A stretch of 64,000 bases of DNA from Phycisphaeraceae bacterium. GTDB taxonomy: Bacteria; Planctomycetota; Phycisphaerae; Phycisphaerales; UBA1924. The position numbers and the translations under genes are program-made. This document shows positions 56,286-64,000 of the stretch, piece after piece. The stretch's first letter is position 1. Each line of letters opens with the position of its first letter. Where the stretch lies: positions 124,001 through 188,000 of the forward strand of contig JAHBXE010000004.1 of NCBI GenBank assembly GCA_019636625.1, written 5' to 3'. The notes below the pieces were generated by a model, which saw only the letters and a list, made by a program, of their open reading frames with translations, made no database searches and was not told the DNA's origin.

Positions 56286-57368
56286 TCATCTCCGTCGAGG
56301 GTGCGCCAACAAGAGCCCCGCGCCCGCAAGCGGGACGAGCGTTCCCGGCCCCGGCACGCCAACCCAGACGAAGGCTTGGTCGTTGAAGCCGTAGCGGACG
56401 TAGCCGCCGACGGTGAAGACGCCGTTGCTCTCTTCGACGCAGGTCGCGATCGACTGGCCGTAGCCGGGGGGAAGGAACTGGGAGAGGTCCATCACGCTCT
56501 CGGCCGTTCCGAACCAGATGACGGCGCGAACCCCGGCGCTGCCCAGCCCGACCGAGTTCATCCACCCCACCTGCGCCGACCCGCAGGTCGCGTTCGCCAC
56601 CGACAGGCCATCGGAGAACGGGTGCAAGGACCGGAACGACTCGGGGGTACCGAACCACATGCCGGCGCGCGGCGGGGAGCCCGGAGTGCTGGCCTGAACC
56701 GCGCCGACCTGCTGATCACCGAACATTCCGGCGATGCCCGAGATTGAGTGCCCGGCCGGGTGCAAGTCGACAAGGCTCTCGGGGGTACCGTTCCAGAGCA
56801 CCGCGTGCGTGATCGATCCTTGCCCCGGCTGACCGGGGAACGCCACATACCCGCCTTGACGCATTTCTGTCATTGCCTCAACGCTTGAAGTCACCGCTCC
56901 GGCCGGGTGCAGCAACACCGCCGAGGATGCGGTCCCCGACCAGATCGTCGCCTTTCGCTCCTGACCCGGGTAGTCCGTCCACCCCCCCTGCCGCGTGCTG
57001 CTGGCGGCGAGGATCTCCGAAGTCTCCGCGCCGGGCGGGTTCAGATTCGTGTAGCTCTCGGGCGTGCCAGACCACATCGCGGCTTGGCCTCCCCACGCTC
57101 CGAACTGGCGGTCGTGCGTTAGCGCTGAAACCCGACCCGCCCACTCCGGATTGAATCCGAGCCCGATGGGAGGCTGCCCGGCCGACGGCCAGATCGCGGG
57201 TTGAATGGCACCGTCCGTGAACACGCCCCCGATTACACCATCGCGGACAGACAGAGCAAACGACGGTGTCTCGCTCAAGCGAATGGCCGTGAACTGAGCG
57301 GTCGCATCACTGGACGCCAACGCGCTCGCGACGCAAAGCCACGCCGCCACGCTCCTCAGGGAAGCCAT
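56286..57368 (-). CDS. Secreted repeat protein with PEP-CTERM-like tail
   Basis: 360 residues. A signal peptide precedes about six repeats of roughly 45 residues with W-x-GTPES and LHPAG elements (MWSGTPESYTNLNPPG, LWNGTPESLVDLHPAG, MWFGTPESFRSLHP). The C-terminus VPGPGTLVPLAGAGLLLAHPRRR-like tail (Pro motif, hydrophobic stretch, Arg cluster) is typical of PEP-CTERM/exosortase-type sorting signals. Surface or envelope display is likely. I chose ATG 57368 because a longer frame has no signal peptide at its start. Function is unknown. Confidence 0.75.
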   Translation of the reverse strand: MASLRSVAAWLCVASALASSDATAQFTAIRLSETPSFALSVRDGVIGGVFTDGAIQPAIWPSAGQPPIGLGFNPEWAGRVSALTHDRQFGAWGGQAAMWSGTPESYTNLNPPGAETSEILAASSTRQGGWTDYPGQERKATIWSGTASSAVLLHPAGAVTSSVEAMTEMRQGGYVAFPGQPGQGSITHAVLWNGTPESLVDLHPAGHSISGIAGMFGDQQVGAVQASTPGSPPRAGMWFGTPESFRSLHPFSDGLSVANATCGSAQVGWMNSVGLGSAGVRAVIWFGTAESVMDLSQFLPPGYGQSIATCVEESNGVFTVGGYVRYGFNDQAFVWVGVPGPGTLVPLAGAGLLLAHPRRR

Positions 57369-57524
57369 ACCTCTCCAGTATGCCACGCGGCAGAGGAAAT
57401 GCAAGGCCGCATATCCGGGACTTTGCCTTTGTTGGACGCCCCGACTTCCCACGGAATCGCGTTTGCACCTGCTTCTTGGGTTCGGTACATTCATTGCGGG
57501 TCAGGAACCACGAAGGAGGCCACC

Positions 57525-57974
57525 ATGCGCATCCGGATCGTCCCGTTCCTCTGCCTCACATTCGCCGCTCCCGCATCCGCCCAGGTCATCGAGGCCAAGG
57601 CCAGGCTGACCAACGCTGTCCCATTGACCAACGCCGCCGACCGCTACGTCGAGACCACCATCGCCGTCAGCCCTTTCAAGCCCAACCACCTGATTACCGC
57701 CTGCAACCACCATCCCATCGGAAACTCCGTCCGCGGCGTTTTCTATGGCGTCGCGACCGAGGGCCTGATGACGAATCCCCAATTCTCGGAAACGGGATTT
57801 CTACCGGTGCCCCCGCAATACCCGACCGTTAACAACTGGCTGGACCCCATGACCGCCTCCTCGGGCGTCAACGACGACCTCTGGGTCGGTTCCGTGGTCC
57901 GCGACGGCCTGTGCAACGCGAGCGACATCGCCGCGTTCCTCAACGCGTACACCTGCGGGTGCGGGACGCCGTAG
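57525..57974 (+). CDS. Truncated secreted protein, dockerin remnant
   Basis: 149 residues with a signal peptide (RIVPFLCLTFAAPASA). The mature start resembles exported sialidase/BNR-type proteins (TTIAVSPFKPNHLITACNHHP). It ends GLCNASDIAAFLNAYTCGCGTP, which looks like the last part of a dockerin-like module. The expected central domain is missing, so the gene appears internally deleted, though the frame remains open. GAAGGAGG precedes ATG 57525. It may still be secreted or be a decaying remnant. Confidence 0.6.
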   Translation: MRIRIVPFLCLTFAAPASAQVIEAKARLTNAVPLTNAADRYVETTIAVSPFKPNHLITACNHHPIGNSVRGVFYGVATEGLMTNPQFSETGFLPVPPQYPTVNNWLDPMTASSGVNDDLWVGSVVRDGLCNASDIAAFLNAYTCGCGTP

Positions 57975-58014
57975 TTGTCATGGGTGTGGAACGTGGCCGC
58001 GGCTACGGGTTGGT

Positions 58015-58392
58015 TCACTTCACGCCCTTCGCCCGCGCCTCATCCAGAAACTCCACGCCCCGGCGCAGGTGCGGGATGACGATCGAGCCGCCAACGATCA
58101 GCGCGACATCAAACGTCTCCCACAACTCCTCATCCGTTGCCCCTGCCTTCACGCACTGGTCAATGTGGTACGCGATGCAGTCGTCGCAGCGCAGGACCAT
58201 CGACGCGACCAGGCCCAGGAGTTCCTTGGTCTTGGCCGGCAGCGCCCCATCCTCGTAGGTCTTGCCGTCGAGCGAGAAAAATCTCTTCGTGACGAGCGTT
58301 CCCCCGGCCCGCCCGCCGCGCTCCTTCTCATCCCCGAGGATGCGGCAGTTCATCTTGGATCGGTACGCCTGGAACTGGTCGTATCGGCTCAT
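58015..58392 (-). CDS. Carboxymuconolactone decarboxylase/AhpD-like protein
   Basis: 125 residues. The AhpD-like CxxC is RCDDCIAYHIDQCVKAGAT, with the acid and His of the proton relay around it (KTKELLGLVASMVL before, ELWETFDVALIVGGS after). Such proteins act as small thiol oxidoreductases or decarboxylases; the substrate is unknown. The length fits the family. TACCCT lies six bases before the ATG without a ribosome site. It is convergent with the truncated secreted protein. Confidence 0.9.
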   Translation of the reverse strand: MSRYDQFQAYRSKMNCRILGDEKERGGRAGGTLVTKRFFSLDGKTYEDGALPAKTKELLGLVASMVLRCDDCIAYHIDQCVKAGATDEELWETFDVALIVGGSIVIPHLRRGVEFLDEARAKGVK

Positions 58393-58408
58393 GGGGCAAG
58401 GGTAGGGA

Positions 58409-59305
58409 TCAGAGCATCAGCGCGAGCCCCGTGTTCCACGCGTTGAACGCCGCGTGCATCACGATGGGCACCCACAGCCGCCCCGTCCGTTCGTAAGCGA
58501 TCCCGAAGCACACGCCCAGCACGAACAGGGGCGCGAGGGCGTGCACGGACTCCCCGATGGAGCCGACGTGAACCGCCGCGAACAGCGCCGACGACGCCAG
58601 CACGGACGGCCACACCCGCCCCGTCACGCGGAGGAATCCCGACTGCACAAGGCCGCGAAAGACGATTTCCTCCGTGAGCGGCGCCAGCACGACGGCGAGG
58701 ACGATCATCATCGCCGTTCGCAGCGAGCGCGGGTTGGCGACCATTTCTTCCAGGGCCTGGTGAGCGAGCATCGGCGGCTCGCGACCGGTGGCCATCTGGA
58801 ATCCGATGGCCGCGGCGTACGAAACCGCCGTCACAATCGGGAGCACCAGCGCAAAGGCCAGGAGCCCTTTCACCACGTCTCGCTTTCGCGGTGCGAGAGA
58901 CAGGCCGGCGCGGGGTGAACCACCGAGCAGATTGAGCACCCACACGCCGACCGCCGCGGCAATGGTGCTCCCGATCAACTGCGCCGCGATCGAGCGGGTA
59001 CCACTTTCCGGCTCGCGGCCCAGCCCCATCAAGATCGCGCCGAGGGCGCCGCCGACCGCCAGCCCGAAGATCACCACCAGCGCCCCCGCCCACCAGATGA
59101 ACCATGGCGAACCGGAGAGATCCCTTCCTCGGTGCCTCGCGGGCGAGCCGGGGCGGATGACATCGCCCACCCACAGCAGCGCCAGCACCACCGGGCAGAG
59201 CACGAGCATCGCGAGGCTCAGGAGGGAGAAGTCATCCCGGGACGGCTCGGCGGGTCCCGCGCCGGACATGATCGCCCCAAACGCCGCGGCAACAATGACC
59301 GCCAT
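58409..59305 (-). CDS. CPBP family intramembrane metalloprotease
   Basis: 298 residues with about eight membrane helices. The CPBP/Abi motifs are LAPLTEEIVFRGLVQSGFLR (EExxxR), ALFAAVHVGS and the later PIVMHAAFNAWNTG. The family cleaves prenylated or membrane substrates and often has unknown function in bacteria. The likely start is ATG 59305, which overlaps the divergent TrpC homologue's start by 11 bases. A later start would avoid this; the N-terminus is therefore uncertain. Confidence 0.85.
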   Translation of the reverse strand: MAVIVAAAFGAIMSGAGPAEPSRDDFSLLSLAMLVLCPVVLALLWVGDVIRPGSPARHRGRDLSGSPWFIWWAGALVVIFGLAVGGALGAILMGLGREPESGTRSIAAQLIGSTIAAAVGVWVLNLLGGSPRAGLSLAPRKRDVVKGLLAFALVLPIVTAVSYAAAIGFQMATGREPPMLAHQALEEMVANPRSLRTAMMIVLAVVLAPLTEEIVFRGLVQSGFLRVTGRVWPSVLASSALFAAVHVGSIGESVHALAPLFVLGVCFGIAYERTGRLWVPIVMHAAFNAWNTGLALML

Positions 59306-60215
59306 GCCCCAGCGGCCCCCTCCACCATCAGATCCATCGCCGGATTCGCCGCCCGATCCGCCGTCGCCACGTCTTCCGACGCTCGCCGAGATGATCGAGC
59401 ACACGCGTGCCGAGGTGGAACGGGCCAAGGCCGCGACGTCCATGACCGAGATGGAGGCCCTGGTCGCGCAGGCCGAGCCTCCCCGGAACTTTTTCATCGC
59501 CGCGACGGGCCACCGGGACGCCGTCCACTTCTCGGTGATTCCCGAGATCGCGCGGCGGACGCCCCGCCTGGGCGACCTCCGGCCCGAGTTTGCCGCCGAT
59601 GGCTTCACGCCCGAGACGATAGCCGCGGCCTTCGAGCGTCACGGGGCCGCGGCGATTTCGTGCTGCACGAATGAGCGGTACCACGGCGGGCACCTGTCCC
59701 ACATCGAGCGGATCAAGTCGGCGGTGTCCCTCCCGGTGCTCCGCAAGGACATCATCATCGATCCGTGGCAACTGTGGGAGAGCCGGGCCGCCGGGGCCGA
59801 TGCCGTCGTGTTGATCGCGGAGGCGCTCAACGAGGCGGAGATCGTGGACATGCTCATCCTGAGCCAGCAGTTGCAGATGACCTCGCTGTTGCAGGTCCGC
59901 GAACTGGATCAACTGCTCCGGGTCTCGCCGTACATCGGCTTCCCCCACGAGGGCTACTGCCTGCTCGGGATCTCCAACGTGGATCCGGCCACGGGCGAGG
60001 CGGACCTGTCGCACACGCTCCGCCTCGCGGACATGGTGGAACGGCGGTCGATCCTCGTCAGCGACGGCGGGGTGTCATCTCGGGAGGATCTGCTCCGACT
60101 GCGGTCGGTTGGTGTACGGATTGCCATCGAGCGGGAAGGGCTGCTCTCCCAGGAGGACCCGGGCCCCGCGCTGGCGAAACTGGTCCGTTCCCCGTTTTCC
60201 CGGCCCCGGGACTGA
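59295..60215 (+). CDS. trpC: Indole-3-glycerol-phosphate synthase homologue, catalytic residues changed
   Basis: 306 residues; a proline-rich N-terminus precedes the barrel, and ATG 59391 is an alternative start. The TIM-barrel pattern is TrpC-like: SCCTNERYHGGHL, then VLRKDIIIDPWQLWESR with the catalytic Lys110 equivalent. Other key positions differ: IPEIARRTP lacks the Lys of ExK, LLQVRE lacks the Glu of LxEV, GISNVD has Ser for the first Asn, and LVSDGGV has Asp for SESG. The final phosphate loop is also altered. It may be a paralogue with another substrate, or a divergent TrpC. No other trp genes are near. Confidence 0.78.
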   Translation: MTAMPQRPPPPSDPSPDSPPDPPSPRLPTLAEMIEHTRAEVERAKAATSMTEMEALVAQAEPPRNFFIAATGHRDAVHFSVIPEIARRTPRLGDLRPEFAADGFTPETIAAAFERHGAAAISCCTNERYHGGHLSHIERIKSAVSLPVLRKDIIIDPWQLWESRAAGADAVVLIAEALNEAEIVDMLILSQQLQMTSLLQVRELDQLLRVSPYIGFPHEGYCLLGISNVDPATGEADLSHTLRLADMVERRSILVSDGGVSSREDLLRLRSVGVRIAIEREGLLSQEDPGPALAKLVRSPFSRPRD

Positions 60216-60324
60216 AGTTTCCCGAGCGCGGACCGATGGGAGGCGAAGGAGTGCTCGGGGGTCGTACGCCGCGACCCAACCCTACCATGAGGCTCCCCGG
60301 TTACCGGTCGTCAGGAATCCATCC

Positions 60325-61632
60325 ATGCGAATCCCTTTCCTTGCGTTTGCCTGCGGTCTTGCTGTCGTCGCTCACCCCCTCCACGCCGAGCCGGAGCCCG
60401 CGGCCAAGGCGGCGCTGGAACAGATGGCAGAGGCCGTGGCCAAGGCCAAAGCCATCTCGTATCACATCGAGGCCAAGGGCGTGGGCGGTGTGTTCGAGAT
60501 GCTCCCGGTCACCAAGGCCGAGGTCATCGCCGTCAGGGGCGACACGCCGGGCACCTGGAAAATGCGGGTGAGCGGGCGGGCCACCGCGGCGGGGATGGAG
60601 CCGACGGAAGTGACGTACGTGTGCGATGGGGCACGCCACACGTGGATCGACTACCCCAACAAGCGCGTGCTGGAGCGGGGCGGCACGGACCAGCTCCCCG
60701 TGGGGCAGGCCGTGATGACCGCCTCGGTGCGTGAACTCTTCGAGGCCCAGCCGTTCAGCAAGGAGCGGCAGATGCCAGCGATGAAAATGGAGCCGCAGGC
60801 CGACCTCGACGGTGTGAAGTGCGACGTGATCTTCCTTGATCCCGGACCCGAGCAGACCAAGACGCGGTACTACATCGCGACGACCGACCGGCTGCCCCGG
60901 CGGATCGAGATGATCATCCAGGGCGCGGGGATCGACGGCAAGCGGGTGAGCGACCTGACCCGGGTCAAGATCGACACCGAGCCGCCCCCGGGCGCCTTCG
61001 CCATCAGCACGCCCGACGGCTTCACCTTCAACAGCGTGTTCGTGCCGAACACGCCGACCGCGACGGCAACGGCGGTTCCCCAGCGCGAACGGCCCGTGGG
61101 CCCGAACGTGGGCGAGCTGGCGCCGGACTTCACGCACACCTCCGCGGGTGGCGACAAGACCCAGCTCTACTCCCTCCGCGGCAGCGTGGTCGTGGTTGAC
61201 TTCTTCGGCACGTGGAACCTGTCGAGCAAGCGGACCACGGCGGAAGTCGAGAAGATCGCCAAGCAGTACAAGGACAAGCCGGTGAAGGTGTTCGGCCTCG
61301 CCGTGCGCGAGGCGTCCGACGCTTCCGTCACCAAGTTCTTCAAGGACAACAACCTCACGTACCCGGTGCTGCTCAAGGCGGACGAGTCGGCCAAGGCGTA
61401 CCGGGTGAAGAAGTACCCGACGCTCTTCGTCATCGGGAAGGACGGCGAGGTGGTCTACACGATCTCGAGCTACGACGAGAAGTCGTACAAGGAGATCACC
61501 GACGCGATCGACCGGGCCCTTGAAGGACCCGCCAAGCCGGCCGCGGCGGAGGGCGCCGAAACGCCTCGTTCGAAGGCCGCGCCGCCGACCAAGGGCGGCT
61601 CCGATGCGGAGACCGACGGCGCGGACCGCTGA
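60325..61632 (+). CDS. Secreted thioredoxin-fold protein without catalytic cysteines
   Basis: 435 residues. A signal peptide (IPFLAFACGLAVVAHPLHAE) precedes a LolA/DUF2092-like N-terminal domain (residues 25-250: AISYHIEAKGVGGVFEM, VSGRATAAGMEPTEVTYVC). The C-terminal 150 residues are a TlpA/redoxin fold (APDFTHTSAGGDKTQLYSLRG, VVVDFFGTWNLSSK, YPTLFVIGKDGEVV). Where WCxxC is normal, it has WNLSS, so no disulfide chemistry is possible at that site. The tail is Ala/Pro/Glu-rich. A periplasmic binding or scaffold role is inferred. The gene starts 109 bases after the TrpC homologue. Confidence 0.85.
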   Translation: MRIPFLAFACGLAVVAHPLHAEPEPAAKAALEQMAEAVAKAKAISYHIEAKGVGGVFEMLPVTKAEVIAVRGDTPGTWKMRVSGRATAAGMEPTEVTYVCDGARHTWIDYPNKRVLERGGTDQLPVGQAVMTASVRELFEAQPFSKERQMPAMKMEPQADLDGVKCDVIFLDPGPEQTKTRYYIATTDRLPRRIEMIIQGAGIDGKRVSDLTRVKIDTEPPPGAFAISTPDGFTFNSVFVPNTPTATATAVPQRERPVGPNVGELAPDFTHTSAGGDKTQLYSLRGSVVVVDFFGTWNLSSKRTTAEVEKIAKQYKDKPVKVFGLAVREASDASVTKFFKDNNLTYPVLLKADESAKAYRVKKYPTLFVIGKDGEVVYTISSYDEKSYKEITDAIDRALEGPAKPAAAEGAETPRSKAAPPTKGGSDAETDGADR

Positions 61633-61650
61633 CCTTCAACGGCCTGAGGT

Positions 61651-62973
61651 TCAGGCGGGCAAAGGGAACGTGCTGCACAGCGAGCGCACTTCCTCGCGCA
61701 CGCGCTTGGTCTCACTCTCCAAGGTCTCGGGCGACTCCAGACCCGCCCCGAGGACGCGGTCGATCCAGGAAGCGATCTGCCGCATCTGGTCTTCCTTGAA
61801 GCCCCGGGTGGTCGTCGCGGGTGAGCCGAGGCGGACGCCGCTGGTGAGTTTGGGCGGGCGAGGGTCGTCGGGGATCCCATTCTTGTTGCAGATGATGCCG
61901 GCCATTTCGAGCCACTTCTCGGCGTCGGCCCCCGTGAGTTTCTCGCTCCGCTGGCGCAGGTCCACCAGCATCAAGTGGTTGTCCGTCCCGCCGCTGGTGA
62001 TGCGGTAGCCCAGTTTCACCAGCGCCTCGGCGAGCGCCTTGGCGTTCTTCACCACCTGCTGGCAGTAGGTCTTGAACTCGGGCTTGAGCGCCTCGCCGAA
62101 AGCCACGGCCTTCGAACCAATCACGTGCATCAGCGGCCCGCCCTGCACGCCGGGGAAGACGTTGCGATCGATCTTCTTGGCGAGTTCCTCATCGTTGGTC
62201 ATGATGAGCCCGCCGCGCGGGCCGCGCAGCGTCTTGTGCGTCGTCGTCGTGACCACGTGGGCGTGTGGGAACGGCGAGGGGTGCACGCCCGCGGCGACAA
62301 GGCCCGCGATGTGCGCGATGTCCGCGACGAGAATCGCCCCGACCTCGTCCGCCGCCTCGCGGAACTTCTTAAAGTCGATCACCCGCGGATACGCCGAGTA
62401 CCCGCACATGACAACCTTGGGCTTGTGCTCGCGGCAGACGGCCTTCACCGCGTCGTAGTCGATCCGCTCGTGCTCCGGGTGGTCCTTGGCGTAGTGCAGC
62501 GGGTAGTGCACCGGCTTGTAGAACCGCCCGGAGAAGTTGATCTTCATCCCGTGCGAAAGGTGCCCGCCGTCCTTGAGCACCAGGGAGGCGAACGTGTCGC
62601 CCGCTTCCATAAGGCTCATCATCGCGGCCGTGTTGGCCTGTGCGCCCGAGTGGGGTTGGACATTGGCGAATCTGCATCCGAAGAGTTGGCACGCCCGCTG
62701 CCGCGCGAGGTCCTCGATCTGGTCGTGGAACACGCACCCGCCGTAATACCGCGCCCCCGGGTACCCCTCGGCGTACTTGTTGGTCAGGCACGTCCCCATG
62801 GCGTGCATAACGGCCGCGGAAACGTGGTTCTCGCTCGCGATGAGTTCAATCGTGGTCGCCTGGCGGTCCGCTTCCTTGGCGATGAGGTCCGCGATGGCGG
62901 GGTCGTGCTTCTTGAGCAGTTCAAGGGTCGCGGCGGTGATGGGGTCGTGGTGGTGGGGGTGGGGGTTGGCCAT
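61651..62973 (-). CDS. glyA: Serine hydroxymethyltransferase
   Basis: 440 residues. It converts serine and tetrahydrofolate to glycine and methylene-tetrahydrofolate. The PLP lysine is in [15 protein letters not shown], and other blocks are [29 protein letters not shown] and [15 protein letters not shown] His-rich N-terminus (HPHHHD) is unusual. The start is ATG 62973, five bases after TACCCT, with no ribosome site. It is convergent with the cysteine-less thioredoxin gene. Confidence 0.96.
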   Translation of the reverse strand: MANPHPHHHDPITAATLELLKKHDPAIADLIAKEADRQATTIELIASENHVSAAVMHAMGTCLTNKYAEGYPGARYYGGCVFHDQIEDLARQRACQLFGCRFANVQPHSGAQANTAAMMSLMEAGDTFASLVLKDGGHLSHGMKINFSGRFYKPVHYPLHYAKDHPEHERIDYDAVKAVCREHKPKVVMCGYSAYPRVIDFKKFREAADEVGAILVADIAHIAGLVAAGVHPSPFPHAHVVTTTTHKTLRGPRGGLIMTNDEELAKKIDRNVFPGVQGGPLMHVIGSKAVAFGEALKPEFKTYCQQVVKNAKALAEALVKLGYRITSGGTDNHLMLVDLRQRSEKLTGADAEKWLEMAGIICNKNGIPDDPRPPKLTSGVRLGSPATTTRGFKEDQMRQIASWIDRVLGAGLESPETLESETKRVREEVRSLCSTFPLPA

Positions 62974-62978
62974 GGGCA

Positions 62979-62984
62979 AGGGTA
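62979..62984 (-). promoter_or_regulatory. Putative -10 box (TACCCT) of glyA
   Basis: On the minus strand TACCCT ends five bases before the glyA ATG with no ribosome site between. The same box and similar spacing precede the AhpD-like gene (58399-58404). This suggests leaderless transcripts for both. Confidence 0.4.
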
Positions 62985-63003
62985 GTCACGGCGCGGCCCG
63001 CCG

Positions 63004-63960
63004 CTAGTACAGAAACAGCCCCGGTCCGTAGAGCAGAAGGGCCGCGAGCGTGGAGACCAGCAAGGAGGCGAACGTGAGCAGCGCGACAACGGCGGCGCCG
63101 TGCGGGATGCGGAGGTAGAGGCTCGTTGCCGTTGTCCACCAGAGCAGCAGCCACGCCACCGTGGCGACCAGCGCGCTCCACCGATCGAACCCGTACGGGA
63201 GCATTCTGTCCGTCCACGATGGGCGCAGCCCCATGTAGGCGAGGAAGCCGCAGACCGTGCGGTCGAACACAATGAAGATCGCCGTGGCGCCGAGGAATAC
63301 GGGCGCCCACACGAGCGAGTACGTCCAGATCCGGAGCAGGTGCACCCGCTGCACCTTCGCCCGCCGAAGCGTGGTGGGAACAAGGAGGAACGCAAAGGGA
63401 ACCAGCAGGAGGGTCATCCCCGCGATCAACTGGAGAGGGGCGATGTCAAACTGGAACCACCACAACGCGGACAAGGTTCGTTCGTCGAGGTAGGTGCCAA
63501 ACGGGAACGCCGCGATGGCGAACGCATCGCCGATGCTCATCGACCTGCCGTACCAGTTCCCTGTCCGGAAGAGCGTGCCGACATCGCCGACAAGGCCGAC
63601 GAGGCCCAGGGCAATCACCATCAACGATTGCGTGAGCAGGAAGCCGAGCGCTGCGAGCCAAGCCATCGCGAGGACGTTGGGCTGGTGCTCCATCTTGACC
63701 CAGCGCCAGAACACCCACGGCCTCGCCGCGGCCCTCCAGGTCCGCACGAAGCTCGCCAGTCTCCGTTGGTTTGTGTGCTCGAAGAAGCGGGGCTGTCGGG
63801 AGAAAGCGGGGTTGAGCAGGTCGCGCCATTCGAAGTCCAGCCCGCATTCCGTGCACACGCCGGCGATCGGGCAGTGGGGTGGGTCGAGACGATCCCATGC
63901 CGCGATGGCGCCCGATTGGTCATAGCCGCAGCGGGGGCACACGGCGCGGGGTGGGCTCAC
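63004..63960 (-). CDS. Multi-pass membrane protein with N-terminal zinc ribbon
   Basis: 318 residues. Two CxxC pairs near the N-terminus (VCPRCGYDQSG and VCTECGLDFEW) form a zinc-ribbon-like domain, a pattern frequent on planctomycete membrane proteins. About six helices follow (VLAMAWLAALGFLLTQSLMV, LIAGMTLLLVPFAFLLV, LVATVAWLLLWWTTATSLY). Function is unknown. The start is GTG 63960, 40 bases from the window end, so an upstream extension is not excluded. Confidence 0.7.
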   Translation of the reverse strand: MSPPRAVCPRCGYDQSGAIAAWDRLDPPHCPIAGVCTECGLDFEWRDLLNPAFSRQPRFFEHTNQRRLASFVRTWRAAARPWVFWRWVKMEHQPNVLAMAWLAALGFLLTQSLMVIALGLVGLVGDVGTLFRTGNWYGRSMSIGDAFAIAAFPFGTYLDERTLSALWWFQFDIAPLQLIAGMTLLLVPFAFLLVPTTLRRAKVQRVHLLRIWTYSLVWAPVFLGATAIFIVFDRTVCGFLAYMGLRPSWTDRMLPYGFDRWSALVATVAWLLLWWTTATSLYLRIPHGAAVVALLTFASLLVSTLAALLLYGPGLFLY

Positions 63961-64000
63961 GAGGACTCCTCAATCAACGCACGACAGGGGCTCTCGCCAC

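Overview
The window reads as a chromosomal segment of a high-GC planctomycete, most likely of the class Phycisphaerae. The evidence is indirect but consistent: several secreted proteins end in paired ANCDGSTxxPxLTxxDFxCFxNxFA modules (the GC-type dockerin-like anchor common in that group); two proteins carry HAF-type autotransporter-like beta repeats; one has a PxPGTL...RRR sorting tail; a membrane protein has the CPxCGYDxxG zinc ribbon; and there are prepilin-like proteins, a XapX protein and a tandem-fasciclin gene. No rRNA, tRNA, CRISPR array, transposase or prophage gene was recognised. No gene-free stretch exceeds about 300 bases.

Layout. 1-4 kb: a truncated degenerate ketoacyl synthase, a GxxExxY protein, an intact FabF-type synthase and an O-methyltransferase, which look like part of a fatty-acid or polyketide-type cluster. 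4-12.8 kb: a dockerin protein, an unusually large signal peptidase I, aconitase, thioesterase, peroxiredoxin and a DUF5615/DUF433 toxin-antitoxin-like pair. 13-20.6 kb: folC, dapA, GNAT, DinB, an Mla-type lipid transport pair (MlaF/MlaD), a DUF4190 protein and a class IV aminotransferase, all on the minus strand. 20.6-27.4 kb: a beta-barrel protein, two HAF/dockerin proteins and clpB. 27.4-31.8 kb: a small lipoprotein, parB, a lower-GC Nudix/histidine-kinase pair, an ABC ATPase, a DUF721 protein and XapX. 31.8-42 kb: two phosphofructokinases, each followed by a copy of the same four-gene cassette, separated by ribBA and small genes. 42-47.8 kb: amidohydrolases and a lipoprotein. 48-64 kb: a glycosyltransferase, sucD, MarR/pirin, purC, an ECF sigma/RskA/fasciclin operon, an FHA protein, secreted proteins, CPBP protease, a TrpC homologue, a cysteine-less thioredoxin-fold protein, glyA and a membrane protein.

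The most interesting signal is the duplicated cassette at 33.1-35.7 kb and 39.3-42.1 kb. Each copy has a prepilin-like protein sharing a CCxxxVPSPVxxAD motif, a small secreted protein with ten mature cysteines, a secreted protein with a C-terminal membrane anchor, and a MauE-type redox membrane protein. Both promoters have a TTGACA -35 box and an 8-9 base G/C homopolymer in the spacer, which could make expression phase-variable. I infer a surface or export system for a disulfide-rich protein; this is not proven.

Many genes have a TAnnnT box 5-9 bases upstream of ATG and no Shine-Dalgarno sequence, suggesting frequent leaderless transcripts. Several enzymes have lost catalytic residues (ketoacyl synthase, GTP cyclohydrolase II domain, TrpC homologue, thioredoxin fold, two amidohydrolase domains).
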